Below, in pieces: positions 50,881-60,226 of a stretch of 64,000 bases of DNA. The position numbers and the translations under genes were made by a program. Each line of letters opens with the position of its first letter. The first letter of the stretch is position 1. This DNA comes from Desulfopila sp. IMCC35008 (lineage in GTDB: Bacteria > Desulfobacterota > Desulfobulbia > Desulfobulbales > Desulfocapsaceae), in contig NZ_CP050700.1 in NCBI RefSeq assembly GCF_010646885.2, forward strand, positions 1,824,501-1,888,500, in the 5' to 3' direction. The notes below the pieces were generated by a model, which saw only the letters and a program-made list of their open reading frames with translations, did no database searches and was not told where the DNA came from.

Positions 50881-53800
50881 CTATGGGAATTCTCCAATTC
50901 CAACAGAAGCATTACAATTCAATATTTTATCAAACTCTCTTTCTATTTTTTCTACTGATTTTAAAGTGGTAAAATTAAAAGCATCTTCTTTTCCTTGTGC
51001 TGCTAAAGAAACCCAATACCCTCTATTATTATGTAAAGTTGATAGTTTGTTAGCTAGATCGATGGCGTTTTCTTTCTCAAATACCAGTCCATTTTCACCA
51101 TCTTTAACAATTTCCCTTGAACCTCCTGTGCCACTTGATACAACACAAATACCGGCTGCCATTGCCTCAATTTGAGTTTTACCAAAAGGTTCATCAAATA
51201 CACTAGGGAATACTAGTGTATTACAACGTCCAAACATCTGTGACATTTCTTCTTTACTCAAAAAACCTTTAAATTCTATCTGGTCACCAAAACCATGCTG
51301 TTGTGCATAATCATTTAAAGAAGATACAAACTCTGGGTTGGTTGTATCTCCAGCAATTTCACACGTAAAAGGAATAGAGTTAAATTTAAGTAACCCAAGA
51401 GCTTCAACCAAAGTTTGTGCACCTTTATATGGCATAACTAAACTTGCAAAACAAATTCGTAAAATATCAAACGGAGGATCCGAGTATTTATAATAGTACT
51501 CGATGGGGGAACCAGGATAGAGAACTGTATAGTTAGAAATATCGTACCCCGATTTCTTAATATGATCATTTAACCAACTACTACACCCAGCAAGGATATA
51601 ATAATTTTGATCAAATTTAAATGAAGAAGGGTAACTTGGGGTACTATTACCTAATCGATGTAACATCGGTATTTTTCTATCAGCGATATCTGCAATATAA
51701 TTATACCCAAGAAGATCAAGGTTTCCTAACATACAAGTATCTGGTGAAAACTTCTTCACTGCTTCCATTATTTTCTCATGATTTCCCGAAATTATCTGGT
51801 TGATTTCTTTTTGATCTTCTTCAAATACAACCTTACCATCAACCCAGTCACCAAGAAGCTTCAAATCTCTTTCTACATGTCTCTCAACTTCTTGATAGTT
51901 AACAAAGTCGAATTTTTGGTGTTGAGGCATATTTGAAGTTAAAGCTAAGATCTCATGCCCTTTTTTTAATAGACATTCAATAAACTCCCATACTGTTCGA
52001 CCAAATCCACCCATTTCCTGAGGTGGCAATAAGTTTGTAATCACTAAGATTTTGAGTCTATTCTGAGCAATAGGTGTAGGGTTTTGTCCAATTTTTTCAA
52101 AATAGGATGATAAAGCTTCCTTATCAATATCTTCATGCTGCAGCAAGGTTGATATTAATGATTCAATGGCCTCTGGCAAATCACCATACCTAGAACCTTC
52201 AAGTAATAGTATAATGGCTTTCGTTAGATCTCCCTGATTTATATAATTATTTGCCAACTGCACACAAAAGTTTATATCGCTTCTATCATAGGGTAACGGA
52301 GGTACATTTATTTCATCATGAAATGATGGTATTTTTGCCTGTTTATCAATTTCACGAATAATATTTTGTATTCTTCCTATGGTTATTTTACGAGAAAAAC
52401 CTGTTTGAATTTTTTCATTTAAACGTTCCCCCATCTTTTGTGCTAATTCAGGATTTTCTGCAAGTTTTCGCATTGCCAAAAACATCCCCTCAACATCAAA
52501 TTCGTTTACCAAGAATCCATTAATACCGTTTTCAACAACATCAGGAATGCCACTATGATAGGTGGAAATTACAGGAACAGCCATTGCCCCAGCTTCTATA
52601 ATTGCGACAGGCACCCCTTCTTGGTCGCCATTCTTAGCAATTACACTGTGCTGAACAAACGCCCTCGCATTTCTCAATAGTACTTTAGTTTGTTCACGGG
52701 TACATACTCCGCAGAAGGTAACCGATTGCTGTATTCCCAGGGTGACAGAAAGCTCTTTACATGCACCTAATAAAGGACCATCTCCAGCAAAAATAAGGTG
52801 ACTATCTGGCTCAATACTTAAAAGCATAGAAAATGCTTGGATCGTTGCTTGTGGACACTTTTTTTCAACAAACCTTCCAATTCCAACAAATATTTTCTTA
52901 CTACTAATCGGAGATGCCTTAACTTGATGTGTATCTGCCCCTAACGCATTTAATACTATTTTTTCCTCCGGAGCCCCCATATCCATCATGGCCTTTTTCA
53001 TATGTGATGACATTGCCACTACTCTATGGACTAAAGGGAACATTTCCTCAAAACATTCTCTATAATTATTAACTATAGAGTGGGCGTAAACATCTAAGCC
53101 AAGACCGTGAATAATGAGTGGAACTTCAGCTTTCAAACATGCCCTGAAAACAGCACATCCAAGGATAGTGCTTTCAGCTAAAACAGAAGTAACATTATTA
53201 CTTTTGAAAAATTGACTTAATAAGTCAGCATAAACCGCATTCCTTTCAAGGTCTGTACAATTTTCTAATTTATCAATTTTATCTCTTTCAGCGATAAACT
53301 CACTTCCTAATATTTTTAATGGTAAAGGAAAACCACAGACAACAACTGTGTTGTTGGAGATATATTTAATATGGTCGTCAATGAATGTTTCTGAATAAAC
53401 ACCCTCATTGGCTCGGATAATGCACAATTTACCGTTTTGTGATATTGGTTCTATTTCATGATCTTTTGCATCATCAAAAATTGTTGTAGCTGGCTTCTTG
53501 TAGGCAAAACATTGAAAACGATCTGGTTCTTTATCAGAATTACTCGAAACCTGTTCATTTATATCAACTCCAACAAAGCCAATTTTTTCCAGTACCTCTG
53601 TCAAAGTGTTTTTATGAAATTGTATTGCAGACCCAATTTCTCCTTTTTTTGCATTGACCAACTTTTCTGATATGTATAGGAACCCACCCGGCTTAATTAT
53701 ACGTAAAACATCATTTACAATTTCGTAACTGAAGTATGGTAGTGATAGAAGATCAATCAATAAAGCACAATCAATAGAATTACTTGGGAAATGAAAAAAC

Positions 53801-53997
53801 TGTTTACCCCAACCTTCATGATTAGTATTTGACTCTGATAAATCACCTAAAGAAACACCATAATACTCACTTACGAAAGTAGTTGATTTGGAATCTAATT
53901 CGGTATATCTCAAAGGTCCGTTACTAACCTCTAACAATTTCCCATGTATGAATGGTAAAACGTTTTCTATCTTTCTATAATAACAACTTAAAGACAT
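50881..53997 (-). CDS. Three-domain methyltransferase-GT4-GT4 glycan enzyme
   Basis: A cytosolic enzyme of 1038 residues with three parts. Residues 1-170 look like a class I SAM methyltransferase (LLEVSNGPLRY; DVLRIIKPGGFLYISE), but the SAM-binding glycine loop is weak. Residues about 190-560 are a GT4 glycosyltransferase, with FVGIGRFVEKK and the EGVPVAIIEAGAM E-x7-E motif. Residues about 640-1030 are a second GT4 (VITNLLPPQEMGGFGR; DEPFGKTQIEAMAAG). It could build two successive sugar linkages with methylation. The TPR-like stretch between the GT4s (about 565-640) is helical. AT-rich compared with the left half of the window. Confidence 0.83.
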   Translation of the reverse strand: MSLSCYYRKIENVLPFIHGKLLEVSNGPLRYTELDSKSTTFVSEYYGVSLGDLSESNTNHEGWGKQFFHFPSNSIDCALLIDLLSLPYFSYEIVNDVLRIIKPGGFLYISEKLVNAKKGEIGSAIQFHKNTLTEVLEKIGFVGVDINEQVSSNSDKEPDRFQCFAYKKPATTIFDDAKDHEIEPISQNGKLCIIRANEGVYSETFIDDHIKYISNNTVVVCGFPLPLKILGSEFIAERDKIDKLENCTDLERNAVYADLLSQFFKSNNVTSVLAESTILGCAVFRACLKAEVPLIIHGLGLDVYAHSIVNNYRECFEEMFPLVHRVVAMSSHMKKAMMDMGAPEEKIVLNALGADTHQVKASPISSKKIFVGIGRFVEKKCPQATIQAFSMLLSIEPDSHLIFAGDGPLLGACKELSVTLGIQQSVTFCGVCTREQTKVLLRNARAFVQHSVIAKNGDQEGVPVAIIEAGAMAVPVISTYHSGIPDVVENGINGFLVNEFDVEGMFLAMRKLAENPELAQKMGERLNEKIQTGFSRKITIGRIQNIIREIDKQAKIPSFHDEINVPPLPYDRSDINFCVQLANNYINQGDLTKAIILLLEGSRYGDLPEAIESLISTLLQHEDIDKEALSSYFEKIGQNPTPIAQNRLKILVITNLLPPQEMGGFGRTVWEFIECLLKKGHEILALTSNMPQHQKFDFVNYQEVERHVERDLKLLGDWVDGKVVFEEDQKEINQIISGNHEKIMEAVKKFSPDTCMLGNLDLLGYNYIADIADRKIPMLHRLGNSTPSYPSSFKFDQNYYILAGCSSWLNDHIKKSGYDISNYTVLYPGSPIEYYYKYSDPPFDILRICFASLVMPYKGAQTLVEALGLLKFNSIPFTCEIAGDTTNPEFVSSLNDYAQQHGFGDQIEFKGFLSKEEMSQMFGRCNTLVFPSVFDEPFGKTQIEAMAAGICVVSSGTGGSREIVKDGENGLVFEKENAIDLANKLSTLHNNRGYWVSLAAQGKEDAFNFTTLKSVEKIEREFDKILNCNASVGIGEFP

Positions 53998-54316
53998 GAT
54001 GTAAACTCCACTTTTACATTCAGTGTTAACGATTATAGGTTCTGAGTAACATTGTACTATTCAAAAAAAAATATATATTTTTTACGATTTTTTAAATTAA
54101 AATTAGTTGCAATAATAAATGCTCAACATTATGTCCTAACAAAGTTTAGGCTGTTTAGTGCAATATAAGATAGTGGTTCATGTGTTCTTAAAATTAACTT
54201 GTGAAAATCTGCCCTAAATAATCTGATAAATAGTAAAATGATCTTCCGGAGCTCATCTTTCTGTATAGTCTTTAGACGAGATCATAGAGACTGATTTATG
54301 TCCTATTTTATTTGCA
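53998..54316. other. AT-rich gap without a recognisable gene
   Basis: This 319-base, strongly AT-rich stretch contains no recognisable gene or structured RNA. It should carry the promoter for the following minus-strand gene. Confidence 0.45.
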
Positions 54317-55444
54317 TTATCTTTGAGGGGTTGCATACAATACTGTCTCACAATGGGAAACTGTGTCTTTATCAAAATATAAATAATAATGCCTAAGATA
54401 ATAATTATAATTAAGTACAATACTACTTATAAAAATTGGTATATTGATTATATCACTTGGTTTATGATATGTAGAAATTGCGAGAACTGGTCGTGTCCTT
54501 TTTATAGTATCCTTAGATCCCATCAAGGCATCCATTTCTGCACCTTCAATATCCATTTTGATCATACTTACGTGAGCATTCCTCAATATTGAATCTAGAG
54601 TGATGGTTTGTACTTCTGTGTTTCCATAATCAGAAAGTGTACATGATGCTGTAGACCTATCAGTGTCAAATTTTAATAAGGACTCATTTTTGTAGAGGCC
54701 TTTCTTGAAAAGGTTAAAGTTTTTCTTGTTTCCAGCAATGATTTTAAGTTTGTTAAAATTCTCTGAACTTGGTTCAAATCCATAATATCCTTGTATTTCA
54801 TTACCAGTTACTTTCATAAGCTCTATTAAAGTATCTCCATTATATGCGCCACAATCAACAAAAGTATCATTGGAATTAACTGCATATATATCAGGTTCAA
54901 AATACATATACTTAGCGGGTCTTGCTACTTCGATTAGATGTTCGATTTCATTACTTATCCTATAGTTGAGGATGTTTATTAGAACCCTCCGTGAAATATT
55001 GTCTGATAGAATATTAAAAACATTTTTGTATTTCTTGATATTTGAATAAATAAATGTATCAGAGGTTATGTGTTGAGTGTTTTCTTGGTTTAGTTGTGAA
55101 ATTATTTTCTTTTTAACCTCAGCAGATAATGTGGCAACTATTACATATAAATTTGGGAATCTAACCAGTGCTTCCTTGAGAGATAATACAGGGATACCTT
55201 GTAACATAGTGTGTTGTTTGCTGCAATTATTGTCAATAAAACATTTAACCTGTATATTATCGCTTAAACAATTTTGATTTAGGGTGTCAATGCCGGCGTT
55301 TCCTGCAGGCATTATTGCAATACTAAGCTCTTTATCTGTTTTAAGTTTTGTTACATTCTGGAAAATTTCACAAAATTCTTCTTCAAACGTTTCTATATTC
55401 CAATCTGTAAACATTTCTAATGTAAGTCCATTGGTTGAACACAT
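54317..55444 (-). CDS. FkbM family methyltransferase
   Basis: A 375-residue protein with an N-terminal nucleotide-binding-like region (IAIMPAGNAGID; a CFIDNN strand end) and a C-terminal FkbM SAM-dependent methyltransferase: FVDCGAYNGDTL (motif I), YYGFEPSSENFNKL, and IKMDIEGAEMDAL. FkbM enzymes O-methylate sugars or polyketides and are common in glycan clusters. The neighbours support a sugar substrate. Confidence 0.85.
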   Translation of the reverse strand: MCSTNGLTLEMFTDWNIETFEEEFCEIFQNVTKLKTDKELSIAIMPAGNAGIDTLNQNCLSDNIQVKCFIDNNCSKQHTMLQGIPVLSLKEALVRFPNLYVIVATLSAEVKKKIISQLNQENTQHITSDTFIYSNIKKYKNVFNILSDNISRRVLINILNYRISNEIEHLIEVARPAKYMYFEPDIYAVNSNDTFVDCGAYNGDTLIELMKVTGNEIQGYYGFEPSSENFNKLKIIAGNKKNFNLFKKGLYKNESLLKFDTDRSTASCTLSDYGNTEVQTITLDSILRNAHVSMIKMDIEGAEMDALMGSKDTIKRTRPVLAISTYHKPSDIINIPIFISSIVLNYNYYLRHYYLYFDKDTVSHCETVLYATPQR

Positions 55445-56432
55445 TATTTTATCCTTGATAAAATAGAATATTTCTTATGCTTTTCTATCGAAAGCACTTT
55501 CTTTAATACAATACCTATAATCTAAAAATAGGTCAAGATCTGCTATATTACAGTTAAACAAAGGTGCATAGAACAAATTATTGGAAACATTACATCCTGT
55601 CGTATCGGTAAATATAAATTTTCTATATTCCTTAGACTTGTTTTAAAAAAAATCACTATATTCTAGTACTACAGTCCATCAAGAAGCTATATTTTTCAGT
55701 TAAATATATTGATGCGAATATTAACACCTAACAATAGTATTGTAATTTCAAAAATAACTTAAATTTAAGCTAGGGCTGTTAACTATTAACAATGGTATCT
55801 AATGCTTTAGTAAAATATTTGGTGAAAAAATGGAGTCCTCTATCCGAAACGCTACTGACTATTATCAACAGTATTTCTATCCACAGGAGTAAAACCTGAA
55901 GTACCTAATATTGTGGGTTAATAATGAATCACTAAGTTGGTTTATATCCGATATATGTGATTTGAATTGGAGAGGTTTCAATTAACTACCCGTTTATCAT
56001 TTGTTTACAGTATTCAAAATGGTAATAATATTATTCTTATTATCAATTCGCAACAAAAATTATTAACCAAAAGGATTTCGTTCATATAAATATGTTAGTC
56101 AAAAAATTTAGAACAGATTTTTTACAGCCAATTGGAGGCGAGTCCTAATTAAAATGCAATCGTTGAAAATGAATTACTCTTTCCATCGCGAATATATGAG
56201 TAGCGTAAAAAGCATTTATTTTATTCGGGTTAATAACGTACGAAATGTCTTCCAACTAGAATTCATATACTAAGTTAGCCATACGAACATCAAGAAGACA
56301 TCTATCGTGATCAGCAGTGTAAACTCAAATAATGTGGTATGGTTTTTTCCTAGATGTCAACAAGTGTATTATATATAATGTATTACTATAGTTATTAATT
56401 AAACAATTATAATTTTTCTCGTAGTTATAGAA
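55445..56432. other. 988-base AT-rich gene desert inside the glycan island
   Basis: No frame of useful length with a ribosome binding site or recognisable similarity is present. It is too long for a normal gap between cotranscribed glycan genes and may be the site of a deleted or decayed gene. I see no transposase, terminal repeats or RNA. Confidence 0.5.
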
Positions 56433-57671
56433 TCACCTTTTGTCCATTTCAGTAATTACATAATCTAGTTTTTCGATATCAACAGTGAAACAGGCATTGT
56501 TACGGCGAAAATTTTGATCAACCTCAAAGTGCTGACGCCAGGCCTCATTTAAAAACTCAGGTGGCTGTAAATTGTCGCCAATAATAACTCCATAGACATT
56601 TTCGATCAAAAGTCTTTCATCAACACGAGGAATAGTATCCTTAATAGCAGGTGAGTATATTCTTAAAATCTTTGTATTATTTCTTGCCCACATAGCGGTA
56701 TTTAAATTCCCAGAAGAAAAATCCTCTACTATGAAACACGCTTTAGATATAGTTTCAATTTTTTCTGTTATTCTTAGTTCTTCCCAATGAACTTCTCTAA
56801 ATCCTTTTTGAACTAAATAGTGTCTTAATTCTTCTCTATTTATAATATAACGTAAATTAATATATGATTCATTTTTTGATCTACGCAATATGAAAATCTT
56901 TTCAGTTTGGTCCAACCTAGTAAATCCGAGTTCCTTCATTAGATCTTTATTTACTTGAGAAGCTTTAATACTATGATGCTTAGGTAAGATAATATTTGAT
57001 TGTCTAAATATTAATTGTTGATTTACAGTTGCTGGTATAATACGATCCTTTGGTATTCCTAAAAAGTCAAAAGCTTCTTGAACAAAAGGGTACTCAGAAT
57101 ATTTACAGTACAAATATTGCGTTTCCAAATCTTTCATGATTAAAAAATTCGAAAATATTTCTACAAGTTGATGTCCATATGCATCATACAAGTTAGGTAA
57201 TATCGTTACAATCGCATTAATAAATTGAGGAGCAGGAACTCTATCGTTATCAGATAGAAGTATATTCGGAGTTATCTGTCCTTCTTTAAAAAGAGCGAAC
57301 TGATCTAATCTGTTAGGATTCCAGTCTACTCCAAATTTTAACGCAGATTCATATATTAGTTCATTATTTCCGGTTACGTAAATCCCAGTGTGTCCATAAA
57401 CTCTTAAGTGTTCAATTGTTAGTATATAGAAAGGAGGCATATGAATTATTGGGCAATTTTTAAAAAATGCGTGATCATCTTCAGTAGCGACAAGTCTTTC
57501 ATCGCAGGTTTCTACTGAAGCTCCCATGTACCAATCTGGTGAATAATCATGAATACAGATATCAAAATCACGTTTTGTATCATTTATAATATCTCGTATT
57601 GAAACTAAAGATTTGGGTGAGTTGATGCTAGTTACGGCAAAGTACTCCATTAAGTTTATTTTATTAGTCAT
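56433..57671 (-). CDS. Glycosyltransferase family 61-like protein
   Basis: A 412-residue cytosolic protein resembling GT61/DUF563 enzymes: NLYDAYGHQLVEIFSNFLIM, IFRQSNIILPKHHSI, KIFILRRSKNESYINLRYII and a C-terminal EELRITEKIETISKACFIV segment. GT61 enzymes transfer xylose or related sugars. ATG 57671 was chosen; the GTG at 57686 has no ribosome binding site. It lies 48 bases after the pyruvyl-transferase-like gene and is probably cotranscribed. Confidence 0.77.
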   Translation of the reverse strand: MTNKINLMEYFAVTSINSPKSLVSIRDIINDTKRDFDICIHDYSPDWYMGASVETCDERLVATEDDHAFFKNCPIIHMPPFYILTIEHLRVYGHTGIYVTGNNELIYESALKFGVDWNPNRLDQFALFKEGQITPNILLSDNDRVPAPQFINAIVTILPNLYDAYGHQLVEIFSNFLIMKDLETQYLYCKYSEYPFVQEAFDFLGIPKDRIIPATVNQQLIFRQSNIILPKHHSIKASQVNKDLMKELGFTRLDQTEKIFILRRSKNESYINLRYIINREELRHYLVQKGFREVHWEELRITEKIETISKACFIVEDFSSGNLNTAMWARNNTKILRIYSPAIKDTIPRVDERLLIENVYGVIIGDNLQPPEFLNEAWRQHFEVDQNFRRNNACFTVDIEKLDYVITEMDKR

Positions 57672-57718
57672 GATTCCGAGTGCCACCTATGACGTAATTG
57701 TATCGAATTAATACAATA

Positions 57719-58825
57719 TCATTCATCTTTTAATATCATTTTAAGAAAATTATGAGAAAATAACTTTTCTTTTGCCAATCGTGAATTTACTATTTCATAT
57801 ACAATTTTTGAATTGTTTCTGATTTTCATTTGAACATCTTTAGTGTCAAAGCAAACTCGATTCATTAAATTTAATTTTGAAAGAATATCTCTAGATGGTC
57901 GATTAAGAAGTTTTATTTCTTCTTCGGCAGGCAAAAAGTAAAATTCTTTCTCAAAATGAATAGCCATGCACAAGCAATGAAACGAATCAGTAAGAACCAG
58001 TTTACAGTTAGCTATCTTAAATAACCATTCATCCATTGTGTTATAGAAGTATTGTTTTTCATTATCACTATTCAACCTTTCGTAGTTGTAAATATTTTCA
58101 GAAGACATTAAATATGACTTTTCAATTATGTTTAATTTTTCTCTAAAAGTATCATCTTTAAGAATTTTGTGATATGCAATTTCCGGAGCAGCCGATATTG
58201 GATTTACAGGAAGCATTTGTTGAAAATATTGTTTATCTAACAGCAAAGTCGGTTCTAGAACATTTTCAACTGCAACATTAACAATGTTTCGAAGTGGTAG
58301 AACTCCGTAAGATTCGCGGAGACCAATAGCAGAAAAGTTTTTCAAATATTTTTTCAACATCTTTTCTAACTCTGGACTGGGATACAACACATCCCAATCA
58401 GTTTGGCCAAAACTAGCAGAATATGCAATTTTTCTAACTTTCTTGTCATTTAGAAAATGTAAGAAATATGCTGGCAGGAACTCCCCTGTCGCAGACGGTG
58501 CCCACACTGAATCACTACCTACGATAACAATATCATAGTTAAATTCACCCTGCTCTAAATCTTCAAGGGTACGGTATACATGAGATGATCTAGGAACCCA
58601 TTCTTTACGGAAATCTTCAAACACCTCTGGATTTTTGGCAAAACGATTACGAAACTGTACCTTTAACACCGATTTAGAAACCGGTTTATTTCGTTTTGGT
58701 ATGAAATCAATGTGTTCAACTTCATAACCTAATTGACGTATTGCATAACTTAATGATGCAGCCTGGAGTGAAGGGCCAGGCATCCAAGTACCGTAATGAA
58801 TACTAAGAATCCCAACTTTATTCAT
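57719..58825 (-). CDS. Polysaccharide pyruvyl transferase family protein, copy 1
   Basis: A 368-residue cytosolic protein of the PS_pyruv_trans (WcaK/CsaB-like) family: VGILSIHYGTWMPGPSLQAA, IVIVGSDSVWAPSATGEF, KIAYSASFGQTDW and LTDSFHCLCMAIHF. Members add ketal pyruvate to sugars in exopolysaccharides. It is a close paralogue of the next gene upstream, with eight bases between them. Confidence 0.87.
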   Translation of the reverse strand: MNKVGILSIHYGTWMPGPSLQAASLSYAIRQLGYEVEHIDFIPKRNKPVSKSVLKVQFRNRFAKNPEVFEDFRKEWVPRSSHVYRTLEDLEQGEFNYDIVIVGSDSVWAPSATGEFLPAYFLHFLNDKKVRKIAYSASFGQTDWDVLYPSPELEKMLKKYLKNFSAIGLRESYGVLPLRNIVNVAVENVLEPTLLLDKQYFQQMLPVNPISAAPEIAYHKILKDDTFREKLNIIEKSYLMSSENIYNYERLNSDNEKQYFYNTMDEWLFKIANCKLVLTDSFHCLCMAIHFEKEFYFLPAEEEIKLLNRPSRDILSKLNLMNRVCFDTKDVQMKIRNNSKIVYEIVNSRLAKEKLFSHNFLKMILKDE

Positions 58826-58833
58826 ATAACAAC

Positions 58834-59955
58834 CTACAGCTTTCTAAGAGCAGTTTTAAGGAAAACTAGAGATAACTTTCTCTGCACCGCTAACTCATTT
58901 TCAATAGTTGGATAATGTAGAAAATCTTCGAAAAGATCGCAATTTCTAATTGAATCATGATTAACCGAAATCTGATCAAAATTCTGTTTTAAAAGTCCAA
59001 AGAGGCTGATCAACCGACAGTCTTTATAAGGATTTGGAGATGTAGGCGAAGGAAGATGGATCAGTTTTTTCCTAAAAAGAATCGCTAGGCAAACACAATG
59101 ATAAGAGTCTGTGATAACTACTTGGCTATTTTTAATTTTCAAGATCCACTCAGGAACCGTGCTAAACTTATACCTTGGTTCATCATTCTCTGTATTATAC
59201 TTTTGCGAAAGAATATTTTCAGGCTTGACATCGTACTCTTTTTCAATATGTCTGAGAGTATCTCCAAGATCAGGGTCATGGGTTGCTTTGTGATATACGA
59301 TTTTTGAGATGTGGGAAACATCAGGTTTCTCAACATCTAAAATCTTTTGGAAATATGATTCACCTACCAAAAGAGTTGGGTCAAGAACGTGAACTACATT
59401 CGATGTATCTATTTTAAAGGTCTTCTTCAATACATCAATTCCCGAAATTTCGCGAACTGAAATACTGTTGAAACGAGCAAGTTCCCTTTTTACATCTTCG
59501 ACAAGTTCAATGTTATCAGCTGCATCATAAACTGGCATACCAAAACTTGGTGCATAACTAATTTTTTGGATAGTATCATCTGCAAACTGAATAAAATATG
59601 CTGACCAAAAATCACCAGTACAATTATAAGACCATACACCATCACTTCCAACAACAATCCCATCATATGAAAACGATGCGTTTTCCAACTCCTCAATCGT
59701 TTCATAACGTTTTTGCGATTTGTGCATCCATTGATTTCGAAAATCATCAAATACTTCAGGATTATCTGCAAATCTGTTACGATCTGGAATTGTAGAAGAA
59801 TAACTTGAAACTGGTTTGGTTCTTTTAGGAACAAGATCGATATGTTCTGCTTGGTACCCTTCTCGATTTATTGCATAATCTAGCGCAGAAGCCTGAAGGA
59901 TTGCGCCATAATTCCAACGAGAAAAATGAAAATTTAGAATACCTACCTTTTTCAT
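58834..59955 (-). CDS. Polysaccharide pyruvyl transferase family protein, copy 2
   Basis: A 373-residue paralogue of the downstream neighbour (57719-58825): VGILNFHFSRWNYGAILQAS, IVVGSDGVWSYNCTGDFW, KISYAPSFGMPVYDAADN and ITDSYHCVCLAIL. AAGGAA precedes the ATG. The pair look like a tandem duplication that has diverged substantially, so they may modify different sugars. Confidence 0.87.
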   Translation of the reverse strand: MKKVGILNFHFSRWNYGAILQASALDYAINREGYQAEHIDLVPKRTKPVSSYSSTIPDRNRFADNPEVFDDFRNQWMHKSQKRYETIEELENASFSYDGIVVGSDGVWSYNCTGDFWSAYFIQFADDTIQKISYAPSFGMPVYDAADNIELVEDVKRELARFNSISVREISGIDVLKKTFKIDTSNVVHVLDPTLLVGESYFQKILDVEKPDVSHISKIVYHKATHDPDLGDTLRHIEKEYDVKPENILSQKYNTENDEPRYKFSTVPEWILKIKNSQVVITDSYHCVCLAILFRKKLIHLPSPTSPNPYKDCRLISLFGLLKQNFDQISVNHDSIRNCDLFEDFLHYPTIENELAVQRKLSLVFLKTALRKL

Positions 59956-60226
59956 AAAGCATTCCTTTGGTTATTTGTTTACGAAGGAGCTGCCAAGTAA
60001 ATTCATTTTTTACTTAATAGTATTTTTGTGTTGAATTATTTATGTATCGACATAAAATCTTTCTATCATTAAAGATATTTTACAAAAGTTATATATCTAA
60101 ATCAAATAGAGGTGTAGATGAATCATAATCATATTTTTTATGAAAATCGTATTGTTTTATTGCGCAATAGATATAAGATTTTTTAGATCAATTTATGTTG
60201 CTCTCTATTTTAACTAGGATTTGAAA

